This document shows positions 23,676 to 32,581 of a stretch of DNA of 45,175 nt, one piece after another. The notes beneath the pieces are model-generated. The model did not search any database. It was not told where the DNA came from and worked only from the letters and a program-made list of their open reading frames with translations. Each line of letters opens with the position of its first letter. The stretch's first letter is position 1. The stretch is taken from positions 1 to 45,175 of the IMG/VR virus record IMGVR_UViG_3300048015_000221. One strand, given 5' to 3'. The stretch is from a virus. The translations under genes were made by a program, and so were the position numbers.

Positions 23676-24113
23676 ATGTCGGTCGAGCCGCTCATCACGA
23701 ACAACGGCTACAGCGGCGATTTCACGGTCGATGACAACGGGTCGCTCGTGTATATCATCGACGATGAGATCGACGACCCGGCAACCCAGCAGCGCCTTTA
23801 TCGCCTGATCATCACACGCTCGCGCTCGAGCGACGGCGAGGTATACCAAGATCCGGAGGACGTGCATCATCCCGAATGGGGCGCGGGCATTCCCGCGCAC
23901 GTCGACGATCCGACCGACGAGTATACGCAAAATGAAATCACGACGAAGATCTTGCGCGCGCTCGCCGATGACCCGGGCGTTTCGAACGATAGCCCTGCGA
24001 CCGTCGACTACAGAGTCGTCGGCAACACCGTGTACGTGGTGATCACCTACACGAACCTAAACGGCGATCCGGTGACGCTTCCGCCGATCAATCTCAATCC
24101 GCAGCAGCAGTAA
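23676..24113 (+). CDS. gp25-like (GpW) baseplate wedge protein
   Basis: The 145-residue protein starts at ATG 23676 with AGGTGGGAG upstream. LQRLYRLIITRSRSS-like (QQRLYRLIITR) followed by EDVHHPEWGAG, and a helix with NEITTKILRALADDPGV and strand YVVITYTNLNG, match the T4 gp25/GpW wedge family, whose conserved E-x-x motif lies in the GEVYQDPE segment. It joins the sheath to the baseplate. The order spike, gp25, J, I is classic. Confidence 0.83.
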   Translation: MSVEPLITNNGYSGDFTVDDNGSLVYIIDDEIDDPATQQRLYRLIITRSRSSDGEVYQDPEDVHHPEWGAGIPAHVDDPTDEYTQNEITTKILRALADDPGVSNDSPATVDYRVVGNTVYVVITYTNLNGDPVTLPPINLNPQQQ

Positions 24114-24131
24114 TCCGAGGAGTGCATTCGC

Positions 24132-25355
24132 TTGGCGCTCTCCGATCTGTCGTTCACACTCGACGAACTGAACGAGCTGATGGCTACGTCGTACAGCGCG
24201 GCGATGCTGGCTGAGGGCCTCAAGCCCGCGAATCTGGCCGCTGGCGGCGGTCTCATGCCGATCTTCCGTGCGCACGCGATGCTCGCGCTGCAGCTGCAAG
24301 CGCAGATCGCGTATCTCGCCCAAATTGCGCGCCTGTCGACGATTCCCGAAAACTCCGATGGATCTCCGAACGGCGATCTCGACTCGTACGTCGAGGGCTT
24401 CGGAGTGCCTCGGATCGGCGCAACGTCCGCCTCGAGCACGACGGAGAAAGCAACGCTTCCGAGCGTCTCGAACGTGCCGGTTACAATCGCGGTCGGCACG
24501 GTTTTACAGCGCTCCGACGGCGTGCAATACGTCGTGACCGCCGACAGCACGCAGCCGTCGTTCGGATTCGACGCGAGCGGCAATGGGGTCTACACGATCC
24601 CGGCCGGTCAGCTGTCGTGCTTCCTCACCGTGACCTGTACGCAGAGTGGCGCGATCGGGAATACGTCCAAGGGTACGATCTCTACGCTCGTCACCGGGCC
24701 TGGCAATCCAACGCCGAGTGCAACGGTCGCCTTTACCAACACGGTTGCGATTTCGAACGGAAATGCAGCCGAAACGGACACGGCGCTCAAAGCGCGCTTC
24801 GTGTTGCAGTGGTCGGAAGGCCGGGTCGCAACGAACAACGCGGTCGCTGCGGCGATCGAGAGCGTCGGCGCGAACCTCGTCTATTCGCTGAGCGATTTGA
24901 TCGACGAGACGGGCGCGGCGACGAAGGCGACGATCACGGCTATCGTCGGATTCGCCAACTCGGTCGGGACCGTGGTACCACCGGCCTTGGTCGCTCAGAT
25001 AGCGGCTGCGATCACCGCAGTGCGTGCTCTCGGGATTCGATTTCGCGTCGTTCCTGCGAGCACGCTCGCGGTGACCGTGGCTGGAACGATCGTGCTTCAA
25101 CCTGGCCTCGATAATTCGCCGGCGATGATCACGGCCGTCACGAACAACGTGAACGCGTATCTCTCGTCGATCGGACTCGATCCCGCTGGCGGATCGACGA
25201 CCGCATCGCTCGCGCGCGTTTACGCCGCGATCCTCTCGACCCCAGGGGTTGCGAATGCGACGAACGTGATGCTGAATGGCCAAGTCGGCGACGTTACGGC
25301 ACCGTTTGGATCGCAGATCACCCCGGGAACGCTCGCAATTACGGCATCGTCATGA
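24132..25355 (+). CDS. Baseplate J-like protein
   Basis: The 407-residue protein begins at TTG 24132 with CGAGGAG upstream; no ATG fits better. It has an N-terminal helix, LDSYVEGFGVPRIGATSAS, then beta-rich repeats (VPVTIAVGTVLQRSDGVQYVV, quoted as VPVTIAVGTVLQR; GAIGNTSKGTI), SEGRVATNNAVAAAIE and a C-terminal LARVYAAILSTPGVANATNV, all as in Mu gp47/P2 J proteins. It forms the baseplate wedge with the I-like protein that follows (ATGA overlap). Confidence 0.85.
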   Translation: MALSDLSFTLDELNELMATSYSAAMLAEGLKPANLAAGGGLMPIFRAHAMLALQLQAQIAYLAQIARLSTIPENSDGSPNGDLDSYVEGFGVPRIGATSASSTTEKATLPSVSNVPVTIAVGTVLQRSDGVQYVVTADSTQPSFGFDASGNGVYTIPAGQLSCFLTVTCTQSGAIGNTSKGTISTLVTGPGNPTPSATVAFTNTVAISNGNAAETDTALKARFVLQWSEGRVATNNAVAAAIESVGANLVYSLSDLIDETGAATKATITAIVGFANSVGTVVPPALVAQIAAAITAVRALGIRFRVVPASTLAVTVAGTIVLQPGLDNSPAMITAVTNNVNAYLSSIGLDPAGGSTTASLARVYAAILSTPGVANATNVMLNGQVGDVTAPFGSQITPGTLAITASS

Positions 25356-26386
25356 TCCTGACACTCTACGATGAAACGGGCGAGCAGACACTGCCGCCTG
25401 GCATTCTTGTAACCGTCTCGACGCTCGCCGGCACGCCTCGAGATCGATCGTATTGGGACGAGTCCAACTACGACGAGATGGTCTTCGACCAAAACGGGTC
25501 GCCCGTCGGGGCCGCGTACACCGGCGTCGGCGGAGTGGTCGTTCTTCCGGACAACACGCTCATCGACGGTCTCACGTACACGGTCTCGTTTCGAGGCAAT
25601 CTCGGGCCGCAAACCAGCATCCCGTTCACGTATTCGGTATCAAGTCCGAACGTCACGATCCTCGAATACGTCGTGCCGGAATTCGCGCTCGACGCGGATG
25701 GGTGGCAAAGCGCCGCGGTTGCGATCGGCCCGCTACCGACGTGGTTTCTCGGATCAGCGTCTCCCGTCGCGTCGTCGATGCTCAAGGGATACGCAGCCGT
25801 TGAAGTGTCGCTCGGCTCCGAAACAAAAACCGTGCTCGCCGCGCTGCGTCCGCAGACCTCCGTCGGCGACGACCTCGTATCGCTGGCAGCCGACTTCTTC
25901 GGCGCGTATCTGCCGAAACGACAAGGCGAAAGCGATAGCGCGTATTACGGGAGATTTCTCGCGAATTTCAAGCAGCGCAGCACGTTACCCGACGTCAAGG
26001 CCGCCGTGCTCGACTTTTTCGCCAACGATCAAGCAGACAATTCGGCATCGCACGACGTGTTCGATTACATGTCCGATCCCGCGCGAGCGGCGTATTATCA
26101 ACTGGACGGCGATGCGGCGGAGTTCGCAATCATCTCGTACTTTCCGAACTCCGCGCCGAATCACGCGTGGTTCATCGGGCAGAGCTTTATCGGGCAGAAC
26201 ACCGTGCTGCGCGATCCGTGGGCGTACACGAAGAGCACGATCGCGCCGTTTCCGTTGCTCGGGCAACGGATCGAGCAGCATCGAGCAAAGGGCACGCGGC
26301 CTGTCTACATTTCAAGCCCGGGCGAGCCTGCAGACATCTCGCACTACGACGAAGCCTACTTCGGGCAGGCCATCTCGAGTCCATAA
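25352..26386 (+). CDS. gpI-like tail protein with extra beta-domain
   Basis: The 344-residue protein overlaps the J gene by ATGA. Its first 115 residues look like a beta-sandwich (LTLYDETGEQTLPPG, GGVVVLPDNTLIDGLTYTV), and the middle has DLVSLAADFFGAYLPKRQGE followed by YYGRFLANFKQRSTLPD, the LP-R-GE-x-D-x-Y-x-RF-AN pattern of phage tail protein I and gp48-like wedges. The C-terminus is helical. It would link wedge and fibres. The added N-terminal domain is unusual for P2 I. Confidence 0.65.
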   Translation: MILTLYDETGEQTLPPGILVTVSTLAGTPRDRSYWDESNYDEMVFDQNGSPVGAAYTGVGGVVVLPDNTLIDGLTYTVSFRGNLGPQTSIPFTYSVSSPNVTILEYVVPEFALDADGWQSAAVAIGPLPTWFLGSASPVASSMLKGYAAVEVSLGSETKTVLAALRPQTSVGDDLVSLAADFFGAYLPKRQGESDSAYYGRFLANFKQRSTLPDVKAAVLDFFANDQADNSASHDVFDYMSDPARAAYYQLDGDAAEFAIISYFPNSAPNHAWFIGQSFIGQNTVLRDPWAYTKSTIAPFPLLGQRIEQHRAKGTRPVYISSPGEPADISHYDEAYFGQAISSP

Positions 26387-26394
26387 GGAGCAGC

Positions 26395-28302
26395 ATGTCT
26401 GACCATACGCAAGGCGACGTGCGGCTCCCGGTGTCCGAGGGGCAGCTCATCGCGCCGGACGACTGGACGCAAATCCAGCAAAACATCGACAACGCTACAG
26501 GTCTCTTGCTCGATGCGATCGGCGGCCCGAATTTCCTACCGATCGAGAGCGCGTACTCCACGCCTCTTGCCGTGACGGCGGACGGCTCGGACCTCAATGT
26601 CGTGATTGGTGGAACCGGGCAGCGCGCGATCATCCAGGGCCTGCACGCGGATAACTGCCCCGCGCAGACTCTCGCTGTTACGGCCGCGGGATCGTCGAAT
26701 CGACTTGACCTCATCGCGGTAGCGTGCAATCGCACGGCAAGCAATCAGATCCTGACCCGGAACATTCGCGCAGATAGCGACCCGACGGGACTGCCGTTTG
26801 CGACGACCGCGCAACTTGCGGCCGGCACCGCCACAATCGCCCTCCCGCCGAATTTCACGACCGCGCCTGCGGTCATGGTGACGCCGTCAAGCCTTGGGTC
26901 GACGGGGCAACTCTCGTGGACCGTTACGTCCACGGAGATCGTCATCTCCAGTACGGACCCCGCGGACGCGCGCACGGTCACGGTGATTGCGATCGGGAAC
27001 GAGCCCGCCGCGGCGGGCACGCCAACCCAAGTCTCGCTCCTCAAAGCGACGGCGACGTACGTCTACGTCGAGGGAAACTCGGCGACGGTGACGCCCGATG
27101 CGCCTGCGGGGTATGAACCCTTCGCCACGATTCTCGTGCCGGCTGGTGCGACGGCGATCTCGCAGACCGACATCGCGTACCTGTTTCCGCAGCTCATCGC
27201 GCCGATCGCGAACCTCGTCTGCACGACGCTGTCGGTGGCCCAGACACTCACCGCGTTGGGCAACGCGGTCATCGACGGAACCCTCACGGTCACCGGGGAG
27301 TCCGTCCTCGGCGCGCTTCAGGCGTCATCGCTTGCCGTCAGCAGCTCAAGTGCGCTCGCCGCGCTTACGGCCGCAGCGACGGTCCTAGCGTCTCTTGAGG
27401 TGTCGGGAAACGCCCTCATCGACGGGAACGCAACGGTCTCCGGGACGGCGAATCTCGTCGACCTGGTCGCGACGATCGCGCAGTTGGCGTCGCTCGTCGT
27501 CTCGGGAAACACGACGCTCGACGGCACGCTGACCGTCGAGGGATCGACGACGTTAGCAGCCCTTAGCGCAACAGAAACGACGCTTCAAACGCTCAACGTG
27601 ACGGGGTCGACCCAGCTCGGCCTTCTGATCGCTGCGGCATCGACGCTTGCATCGCTGACGGTTGACAGCGCGACGCAACTCGACGGGACGCTGAACGTCT
27701 CGGGCGCGACGGTTCTCGCCGCACTGCAAGCCGCCGCAACGCAGCTCGCATCGCTCGCGGTATCGGGCAACACGACGCTCAACACGCTTGCGGTGAGCGG
27801 TAGTGCGACGTTCGCTGCGCTCGCTGCCGCCAGCATCGTTGTTTCTGGGGCGTTGCAGGCCGCGACCCTCGACATTACAGGCGGCGGCGCGATTGCCGGC
27901 GGCCTCGCGGTTACTGGCGGCGGCACGTTCGACACCGCGCAGATTACGGGGCCCCTGGAAGCGCAGGGGCTTTGCTTCATGCGCTGGGTGCGCGTGCAAA
28001 GCACGTCGACGGTCCTCACCGTGACCCTGCCCACGCTCCCGGCGATCCCTGGCGTGACGTGGCAACTGCTGGCCGAGATCACGATTGACCTCGGCTCGGG
28101 GCATAGCGTCAACCTCACCGGTTCGGGAGCGAACTCGACCTGGGAAGGCGGTTCGATGGTGTCCGACCAGCCCGGTATCGAGTCCGCGCAACTGGGCGGC
28201 ACCTCCACCGGTGGCGGCGCTCCGTCAGTCACGGCGACGTTCAGTGCGGCGCCGAGCGGTGTGTACTTCGGGATCCTGCGCATCTTTGCGACCAGCGGCT
28301 AG
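26395..28302 (+). CDS. Tail fibre protein with 33-residue repeats
   Basis: The 635-residue protein starts at ATG 26395 after AAGGAG. The N-terminus (LPVSEGQLIAPDDW) is the baseplate-binding part; a beta-sandwich domain follows near 130-215. From about residue 280 to 500 a repeat of the form LASLxVSGNTTLDGTLTVxG builds a shaft. The last 100 residues are a globular head, including FMRWVRVQSTSTVLTV and GVYFGILRIF. Such fibres bind host receptors. No tail-fibre assembly chaperone gene was recognised nearby. Confidence 0.78.
   Translation: MSDHTQGDVRLPVSEGQLIAPDDWTQIQQNIDNATGLLLDAIGGPNFLPIESAYSTPLAVTADGSDLNVVIGGTGQRAIIQGLHADNCPAQTLAVTAAGSSNRLDLIAVACNRTASNQILTRNIRADSDPTGLPFATTAQLAAGTATIALPPNFTTAPAVMVTPSSLGSTGQLSWTVTSTEIVISSTDPADARTVTVIAIGNEPAAAGTPTQVSLLKATATYVYVEGNSATVTPDAPAGYEPFATILVPAGATAISQTDIAYLFPQLIAPIANLVCTTLSVAQTLTALGNAVIDGTLTVTGESVLGALQASSLAVSSSSALAALTAAATVLASLEVSGNALIDGNATVSGTANLVDLVATIAQLASLVVSGNTTLDGTLTVEGSTTLAALSATETTLQTLNVTGSTQLGLLIAAASTLASLTVDSATQLDGTLNVSGATVLAALQAAATQLASLAVSGNTTLNTLAVSGSATFAALAAASIVVSGALQAATLDITGGGAIAGGLAVTGGGTFDTAQITGPLEAQGLCFMRWVRVQSTSTVLTVTLPTLPAIPGVTWQLLAEITIDLGSGHSVNLTGSGANSTWEGGSMVSDQPGIESAQLGGTSTGGGAPSVTATFSAAPSGVYFGILRIFATSG
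27385..27843 (+). repeat. 99-bp tandem repeats in fibre gene
   Basis: Units start near 27385, 27484, 27583, 27646 and 27745. Spacing is 99 bases except the unit at 27583, which is only 63 bases. Each encodes a consensus like LASLxVSGNTTLDGTL. The 33-codon period keeps frame, consistent with a repetitive fibre shaft that grew by duplication or recombination. Confidence 0.75.
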
Positions 28303-28359
28303 TCTCGCGGCCCTTTTTCCCTTGCTATAAGCTCGCGCACTCGGCGCTGGAGATTGATC

Positions 28360-30327
28360 GTGAAGCGGAAGATCCTCTCGCTCGCGGTAGCGTTTGCTGC
28401 CGCGTTTTTCGTCTGCGCGCCGCAAGGCGGCGGGATAAATCCGACTCCAGCCATGGCCGCGACCCCGTGCGTCGCGCCGACGATCGCTCCGCGCACCCTT
28501 ATCTCGAGTTCCGAAATCAACGGCATTTTTCAAGCGTTGGCGACGTGTTCGACCAATGCCGGGAAGCCGTCAGGGTTTTTGTGCCAATCTCTTGGAGATT
28601 GCACGACGTCGTTTCCCTATCCGATCGATTTCGCGTATGGCGCGAAGCTCGGAATCAACGGGGCCGGCTCGTACTTCGCTTCACCCCAAATTGGGTTTAC
28701 AACGGCGCAGCAGTACGGCGCGAAATGCGACAACGCGACCGACGACGCCGCCGCGATCAATTCCGCCATTGCGGCGCTCACCGCGCTGGGTGGAGGGTCG
28801 CTGCACCTCTCGGGCACGTGTCTCGTCAGTTCTTCCATCAATCTCGCCCCGAGCGTGTTTCTCGTGGGAGCCGGCAGTGCCCCGACCATTTCGCCGAAGT
28901 CCCCATTTGTAGGTTCGTGTCTCATTTGCATCACCGGCGCAACCAACGTCGGAATCAGCAACCTGCTCGTCAACGGCGGACAGAGTTCGACGGTCTCATC
29001 GAACCCCGCAATCGATGCGATCTCGATAGCGAGCAGCACCGGCGTCTTTTTGTCCAATCTCAAGTTCTACTTGAACAACGGATGGCTGATTAAGTCGAAA
29101 TCGTCCAGCTTATCAAACGTTACGAGCGAAGATGTCTTCGTCAACGGCGTCACCGCAAATATCGTTGCGAAAGGCATCGACTTCGACGGAACCTCGGCTT
29201 CGAATAATTCGTCGAGTTCAACGATCGAAAATGCCGACCTTGAGAACCTGAGCGCGGGGCAGGCGCTCTATCTGAACGGCATCCACGACGTCACGGTCAA
29301 CAATTTCATCTGTTACGTCTCTGGTGGAACTACGCCGGCGATGACGCTGCGCGGCGCGACTGGCGCCGTCTATATGTCGAACTTGGACTGCGGCGACAGC
29401 ACCAATCAACCGGTGCTGCAGTCTGTCGCCGATTCGAGCCAGACACCTTCAACCCCTGAGAACGTATCGATTGTCGGTGGGCAGTTCGGCACGCCAGGCA
29501 CGACGTATTCTTCGGGCGCGGACCTTGCGCTCAACCGGTCACACCTCGCATATCTGACCGTAAACGGCTCGCAGTGCAGCGGCGTCGTCGTCGAGCCGGG
29601 CTCGAGTCAAATCACCCTCACCGGAATCCATCTTCGCTCGGATAATGCATCGAATTCGAGCGCGTGTTACGAGATCAACGAACTCAGCACATCCCCGGTG
29701 CTCTTTGATCAAATCACGATCGAGACGACGTCGCCGACCGTCACGAATTGGGCAACGAGCAACCGTGCATCGTGGCTAAACAGCTACGTTTATGACGGGC
29801 ATGCAGGGTACGCGATCTTCAACGGCGCTCAGCCGGTGCAGCAGATCAATAATTTTGACTCGGCGGGAAACGCGTACTTCGGGCAGTCGCAAGAGCGCAC
29901 GCAAAGCCAAGCGTGGATCAATCCCAACGGTGGCACGACGTGGACAACGTCGCCCGATAACTCCGGAAATTTGATCTACACGGCCGGGTCGATTAAATCC
30001 GAGCTCAACAACCTCGGCGGATGGGTGAGCCCTTACGGATTCGTGCTGACGGACAGCAGCGGAAATCCGAAATGGATCGTGCAGCAGACCGGCGGGATTT
30101 TGCAATTCAATGCGTACGGTTCCGGAAACGCCGTGACGGTCGATTCCGCGGGCAACCTCAACACTTCCGGCAACATTGCTTCGGCTGGGTCCGTGTTTTC
30201 ACTCACCCTTTCAACGCCCACAGACACAGGATCGTGCACCGCGGGCCAAATCAGGTGGGACGCTAGTTACCTCTACGTCTGCACTGCCACAAATACGTGG
30301 AAGCGGTCCGCGCTCTCATCGTTCTAA
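28360..30327 (+). CDS. Pectin-lyase-fold spike or lyase with signal peptide
   Basis: I chose GTG 28360 because GGAG lies seven bases upstream; TTG 28354 is an alternative. The N-terminus (KRKILSLAVAFAAAFFVCA ... AMAA) is a Sec-type signal peptide. Residues about 115-200 have QYGAKCDNATDDAAAI and GGSLHLSG, the entry to a right-handed parallel beta-helix (pectate-lyase superfamily), and many short strands follow to residue about 480. The C-terminal 90 residues (IRWDASYLYVC, WKRSALSSF) look like a trimerisation or capping domain. It could be a depolymerase spike or a secreted lysogenic-conversion protein. Confidence 0.78.
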   Translation: MKRKILSLAVAFAAAFFVCAPQGGGINPTPAMAATPCVAPTIAPRTLISSSEINGIFQALATCSTNAGKPSGFLCQSLGDCTTSFPYPIDFAYGAKLGINGAGSYFASPQIGFTTAQQYGAKCDNATDDAAAINSAIAALTALGGGSLHLSGTCLVSSSINLAPSVFLVGAGSAPTISPKSPFVGSCLICITGATNVGISNLLVNGGQSSTVSSNPAIDAISIASSTGVFLSNLKFYLNNGWLIKSKSSSLSNVTSEDVFVNGVTANIVAKGIDFDGTSASNNSSSSTIENADLENLSAGQALYLNGIHDVTVNNFICYVSGGTTPAMTLRGATGAVYMSNLDCGDSTNQPVLQSVADSSQTPSTPENVSIVGGQFGTPGTTYSSGADLALNRSHLAYLTVNGSQCSGVVVEPGSSQITLTGIHLRSDNASNSSACYEINELSTSPVLFDQITIETTSPTVTNWATSNRASWLNSYVYDGHAGYAIFNGAQPVQQINNFDSAGNAYFGQSQERTQSQAWINPNGGTTWTTSPDNSGNLIYTAGSIKSELNNLGGWVSPYGFVLTDSSGNPKWIVQQTGGILQFNAYGSGNAVTVDSAGNLNTSGNIASAGSVFSLTLSTPTDTGSCTAGQIRWDASYLYVCTATNTWKRSALSSF

Positions 30328-30373
30328 CGTAGCTTCTATCCGGAGAAAGTGATAACCGCACTCGGCGGGAGGT

Positions 30374-30856
30374 TTGGCGGAGATATGGATCGTGCAGCAA
30401 CGGCAAGCAGCAGTTCGCGCGTGGTTGGCGCTGTTCGGGCAGTCAATCGGTCTTGGTGGGATCATCTTCGAGATCGGGTTCGATCGATTGCAACACGCGA
30501 GCGTCCTTCCGGCGCTGGTGGGTCTCGCGACGATCGCGGTGTCCCAGGACGCATCGCTCCCCTTCTCGTCGCTCGCCTCCAGCGTGCGGCGGCTCTCGCT
30601 CTCGCGCGCACGTGGGCTCGAAATCGAGATGAATCAGCCCGGCGAGCAACAGCAGCCGCCTTCACGTCAGAACATCCCGGAGACCAAGGACTCGCCGCAG
30701 ACGGCGAATTCGCCGGCGATCATCGCGGCTACCAGAATTCGACCGAACGGCGACGAGATCACGAGCACGCCCCGGACCTCTATCTCTCCGTTACCGCCGG
30801 AGCCCCGCCAACCGCCATCGCCCGACGAACCTACGCCAAACTCGCCAACACCATGA
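30374..30856 (+). CDS. Membrane protein with Pro-rich tail
   Basis: The 160-residue protein has a hydrophobic N-terminal half (VRAWLALFGQSIGLGGIIFEIG, ASVLPALVGLATIAVS), suggesting one or two membrane segments, and a Pro/Ser/Thr-rich C-terminal half. TTG 30374 opens the frame, but GTG 30392 has a better spaced GGAG and may be the true start. Its TGA overlaps the next ATG. It begins the lysis region and could be a holin-type or pinholin-like protein; this is not certain. Confidence 0.6.
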   Translation: MAEIWIVQQRQAAVRAWLALFGQSIGLGGIIFEIGFDRLQHASVLPALVGLATIAVSQDASLPFSSLASSVRRLSLSRARGLEIEMNQPGEQQQPPSRQNIPETKDSPQTANSPAIIAATRIRPNGDEITSTPRTSISPLPPEPRQPPSPDEPTPNSPTP

Positions 30857-31035
30857 CCGTGCGGCTCGTGCTCGTCGGCGTCGCGCTCACGTACGCGGTC
30901 TCGTTCGTGCACGAGCTGCCGCGCGAAACTTGGGCGCAGTGTGGCCTCGCGCTCGCGATGATGGCCGCGAGCGGATTCGCGATCGGTCATGCCATCGGAC
31001 GCCATCATATCGAGCGAATCGAGGATCTGCCGTGA
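30853..31035 (+). CDS. Two-segment membrane protein (60 aa)
   Basis: ATG 30853 overlaps the previous stop, and the product has two hydrophobic segments: LVLVGVALTYAVSFV and LALAMMAASGFAIGHAIG, joined by a short charged turn. A longer in-frame start further upstream would overlap the preceding gene and is unlikely. The size and two-segment layout fit a class II holin or holin partner. Its TGA overlaps the next start. Confidence 0.62.
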   Translation: MTVRLVLVGVALTYAVSFVHELPRETWAQCGLALAMMAASGFAIGHAIGRHHIERIEDLP

Positions 31036-31397
31036 AGCGCCCCTCCGTCGCGCAAGTCATTCCGTACGTCATCATGCTGCTAATCTTGTTCGCCACAGGC
31101 GACGTCTGGCGTGACGAGCACAGTGCTCACGCCTCGGACTGCGCGTCAAAAGCAATCACGGCGCAAACGGTTCAAAACTTCTGGGCGCGCACGCACGATC
31201 ATCGGGCGTCGCATGCCGCTCACGAGCGCCAGGCGGCGCAGATCTGGATCAAGCGAAACAACGCCGAGATCGCGACAGTCTGGGAGCTGCTCGCCGAAGA
31301 CGACGATGCGAACGCGCAAGAGGCCAGCGACTACGCGCGCGAGCTGCGGCACGACTTCGACGAGACGTGCGGCACCGCTCCGACTGCTCAGCCGTGA
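31032..31397 (+). CDS. Membrane-anchored protein, possible i-spanin-like
   Basis: GTG 31032 overlaps the preceding stop. The 121-residue protein has an N-terminal membrane segment (VIPYVIMLLILFATG), then a long polar helical part with two Cys (SDCASKAIT and DETCGT) and charged stretches (RNNAEIATVWELL). This layout of one N-terminal anchor plus a periplasmic helix fits an i-spanin (Rz-like) or antiholin. No partner o-spanin with a lipobox was seen within it. Confidence 0.5.
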   Translation: MKRPSVAQVIPYVIMLLILFATGDVWRDEHSAHASDCASKAITAQTVQNFWARTHDHRASHAAHERQAAQIWIKRNNAEIATVWELLAEDDDANAQEASDYARELRHDFDETCGTAPTAQP

Positions 31398-31455
31398 GAT
31401 CGGATAGCGAGCTCGCCGCGCGCGCGGCCGTCATCCTCACGTTTCCAATCCCTCA

Positions 31456-31484
31456 GGCTCCGCATCGCGGGGCCCTTTTTCGTT
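31456..31484 (+). terminator. Terminator hairpin before endolysin
   Basis: GGCTCCGC (31456-31463) and GCGGGGCC (31467-31474) form an eight-pair stem (one T-G wobble) with loop ATC, followed by CTTTTTCGTTT. It lies immediately upstream of the endolysin's GGAGG site, as the 8887-8920 hairpin does for the capsid gene. Confidence 0.68.
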
Positions 31485-31496
31485 TGGAGGCATCCC

Positions 31497-32171
31497 GTGT
31501 CGCAGTGGTCACCTCTCGGCGCTTTCGATCCGCACGCGCCCGTCAATCCGAAGATCCTCGCAAAAGCGCGCGCGCTTCGCGACGCGCTGCCAATCGTGCC
31601 GGCGGGGCTCCTAAAGCGCTGTTATCTGCACTGGACGGTCGCGCCGCTCGGCATGTGCTTCGCCGATTACAACGGCGAGGCACGGTATGAGAACGGCGAG
31701 TGGGTGCTGACGATCACGCACGATCCTCGAGACAACGCGCCGGGGCTGAACGACAACGCTCCGGCCTCGCACACGTGGCTTCGCAACACCGGCGCGCTCG
31801 GGGTTGCGATCACCGGCATGGACGGTCCTGACGTCAACCCGCACGACTTCGGCTCCGATCCGGTCACGGTGATGGGCTTGACGCATCTCTGCGCGGCCGC
31901 CGCGGCCTTCTGCGCGCGATACGGGATCGATACGCTCGGCACGTCAACCGACGCGCCGTACGCGGACGAACCGAACATCATGACGCACGCCGAGGCTGGC
32001 GATCACGTCGGCTCGCCGGCGCAATACGACGCGTACGGCCCGGCGTCGACGTTCGAGCGTTGGGATCTGCTGTGCTTCTCGGCAGTGCCGCAAGGCGTCC
32101 ACTTCACCGACGCGAGCATCTGCGGAAACGCGCTGCGCGCGATGGTGCACGCGTATAAGGCGGCGCTGTAA
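31497..32171 (+). CDS. Endolysin, N-acetylmuramoyl-L-alanine amidase-like
   Basis: The 224-residue protein starts at GTG 31497 with GGAGG upstream. It resembles Amidase_2/PGRP-type phage lysins: YLHWT with H45, a strand NTGALGVAITGMDG (residues 97-110), then THAEA (163-167) with candidate zinc ligand H164, and ERWDL (187-191). It has no signal peptide, so it would need a holin for export. The following two genes are small membrane-type proteins. Reaction: hydrolysis of the amide bond between muramic acid and L-alanine in peptidoglycan. Confidence 0.78.
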   Translation: MSQWSPLGAFDPHAPVNPKILAKARALRDALPIVPAGLLKRCYLHWTVAPLGMCFADYNGEARYENGEWVLTITHDPRDNAPGLNDNAPASHTWLRNTGALGVAITGMDGPDVNPHDFGSDPVTVMGLTHLCAAAAAFCARYGIDTLGTSTDAPYADEPNIMTHAEAGDHVGSPAQYDAYGPASTFERWDLLCFSAVPQGVHFTDASICGNALRAMVHAYKAAL

Positions 32172-32197
32172 GTGGCGCAGACCGAGAGCGCCACGGC

Positions 32198-32491
32198 GTG
32201 ATTCCGAAGCACGACGTCGTTGACGGCGTTCCCGTCGACGCGCAGCTGCCCGCACCGTCGCCGATCGCGAGCGCGAAGGCGACGCTGACGCGCGCGAACA
32301 CCGAGACGACCGGCTACCTCGGGCTCGCGCTCGTGATCGCGTCGTACGTCATCCCCGCCGTCGCGCCCGACATCGATGCGTCGCTCGAGCGCGCGCACAT
32401 CCCGCCCATCCTCGCGCACGCACTCGTCGCCGCGATCGGCGCGATCTGCGCGCTCCTCGGCCGCTGGCGCACGTTCTCGGCCGATTCATAA
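32198..32491 (+). CDS. Holin-like two-segment membrane protein
   Basis: GTG 32198 is preceded by a weak CGAGAGC. The 97-residue protein has a Pro-rich N-terminal leader (VPVDAQLPAPSP) and two hydrophobic segments: GYLGLALVIASYVIPAVA and ALVAAIGAICALLG, ending in a basic tail (GRWRTF). The size and layout fit a class II holin. It lies right after the endolysin. Two other small membrane genes sit upstream of the endolysin, so which of the three acts as holin is not decided. Confidence 0.62.
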   Translation: MIPKHDVVDGVPVDAQLPAPSPIASAKATLTRANTETTGYLGLALVIASYVIPAVAPDIDASLERAHIPPILAHALVAAIGAICALLGRWRTFSADS

Positions 32492-32524
32492 CCGTTCGCG
32501 CGCGTCGCGCGCGACGTCGACGCG

Positions 32525-32570
32525 GGTCGCACCCGCGCGATTTTCTCACGCCGCCGGCATCGCGCCGGCA
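32525..32570 (+). promoter_or_regulatory. Paired hairpins in the leader of 32582 gene
   Basis: In the 90-base gap, GCGGGT-CGC-ACCCGC and then GCCGGC-ATCGC-GCCGGC form two short hairpins just before the AAGGAG ribosome site of the next gene; a GCGCGCG palindrome lies further upstream. The first is followed by GCGATTTT, so it could be a weak terminator or an RNA leader structure. Boundaries are approximate. Confidence 0.4.
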
Positions 32571-32581
32571 AGGAGCCATGC

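Noticed and set aside
28303-28325. Terminator after the fibre gene (CCCTTTTTCCC)
   Set aside because: There is a T-run, but no convincing stem precedes it.
30349-30852. Longer in-frame start for the 60-residue membrane protein
   Set aside because: The upstream part is Arg/Ser-rich and overlaps the preceding membrane gene; the ATGA overlap at 30853 is a better start.
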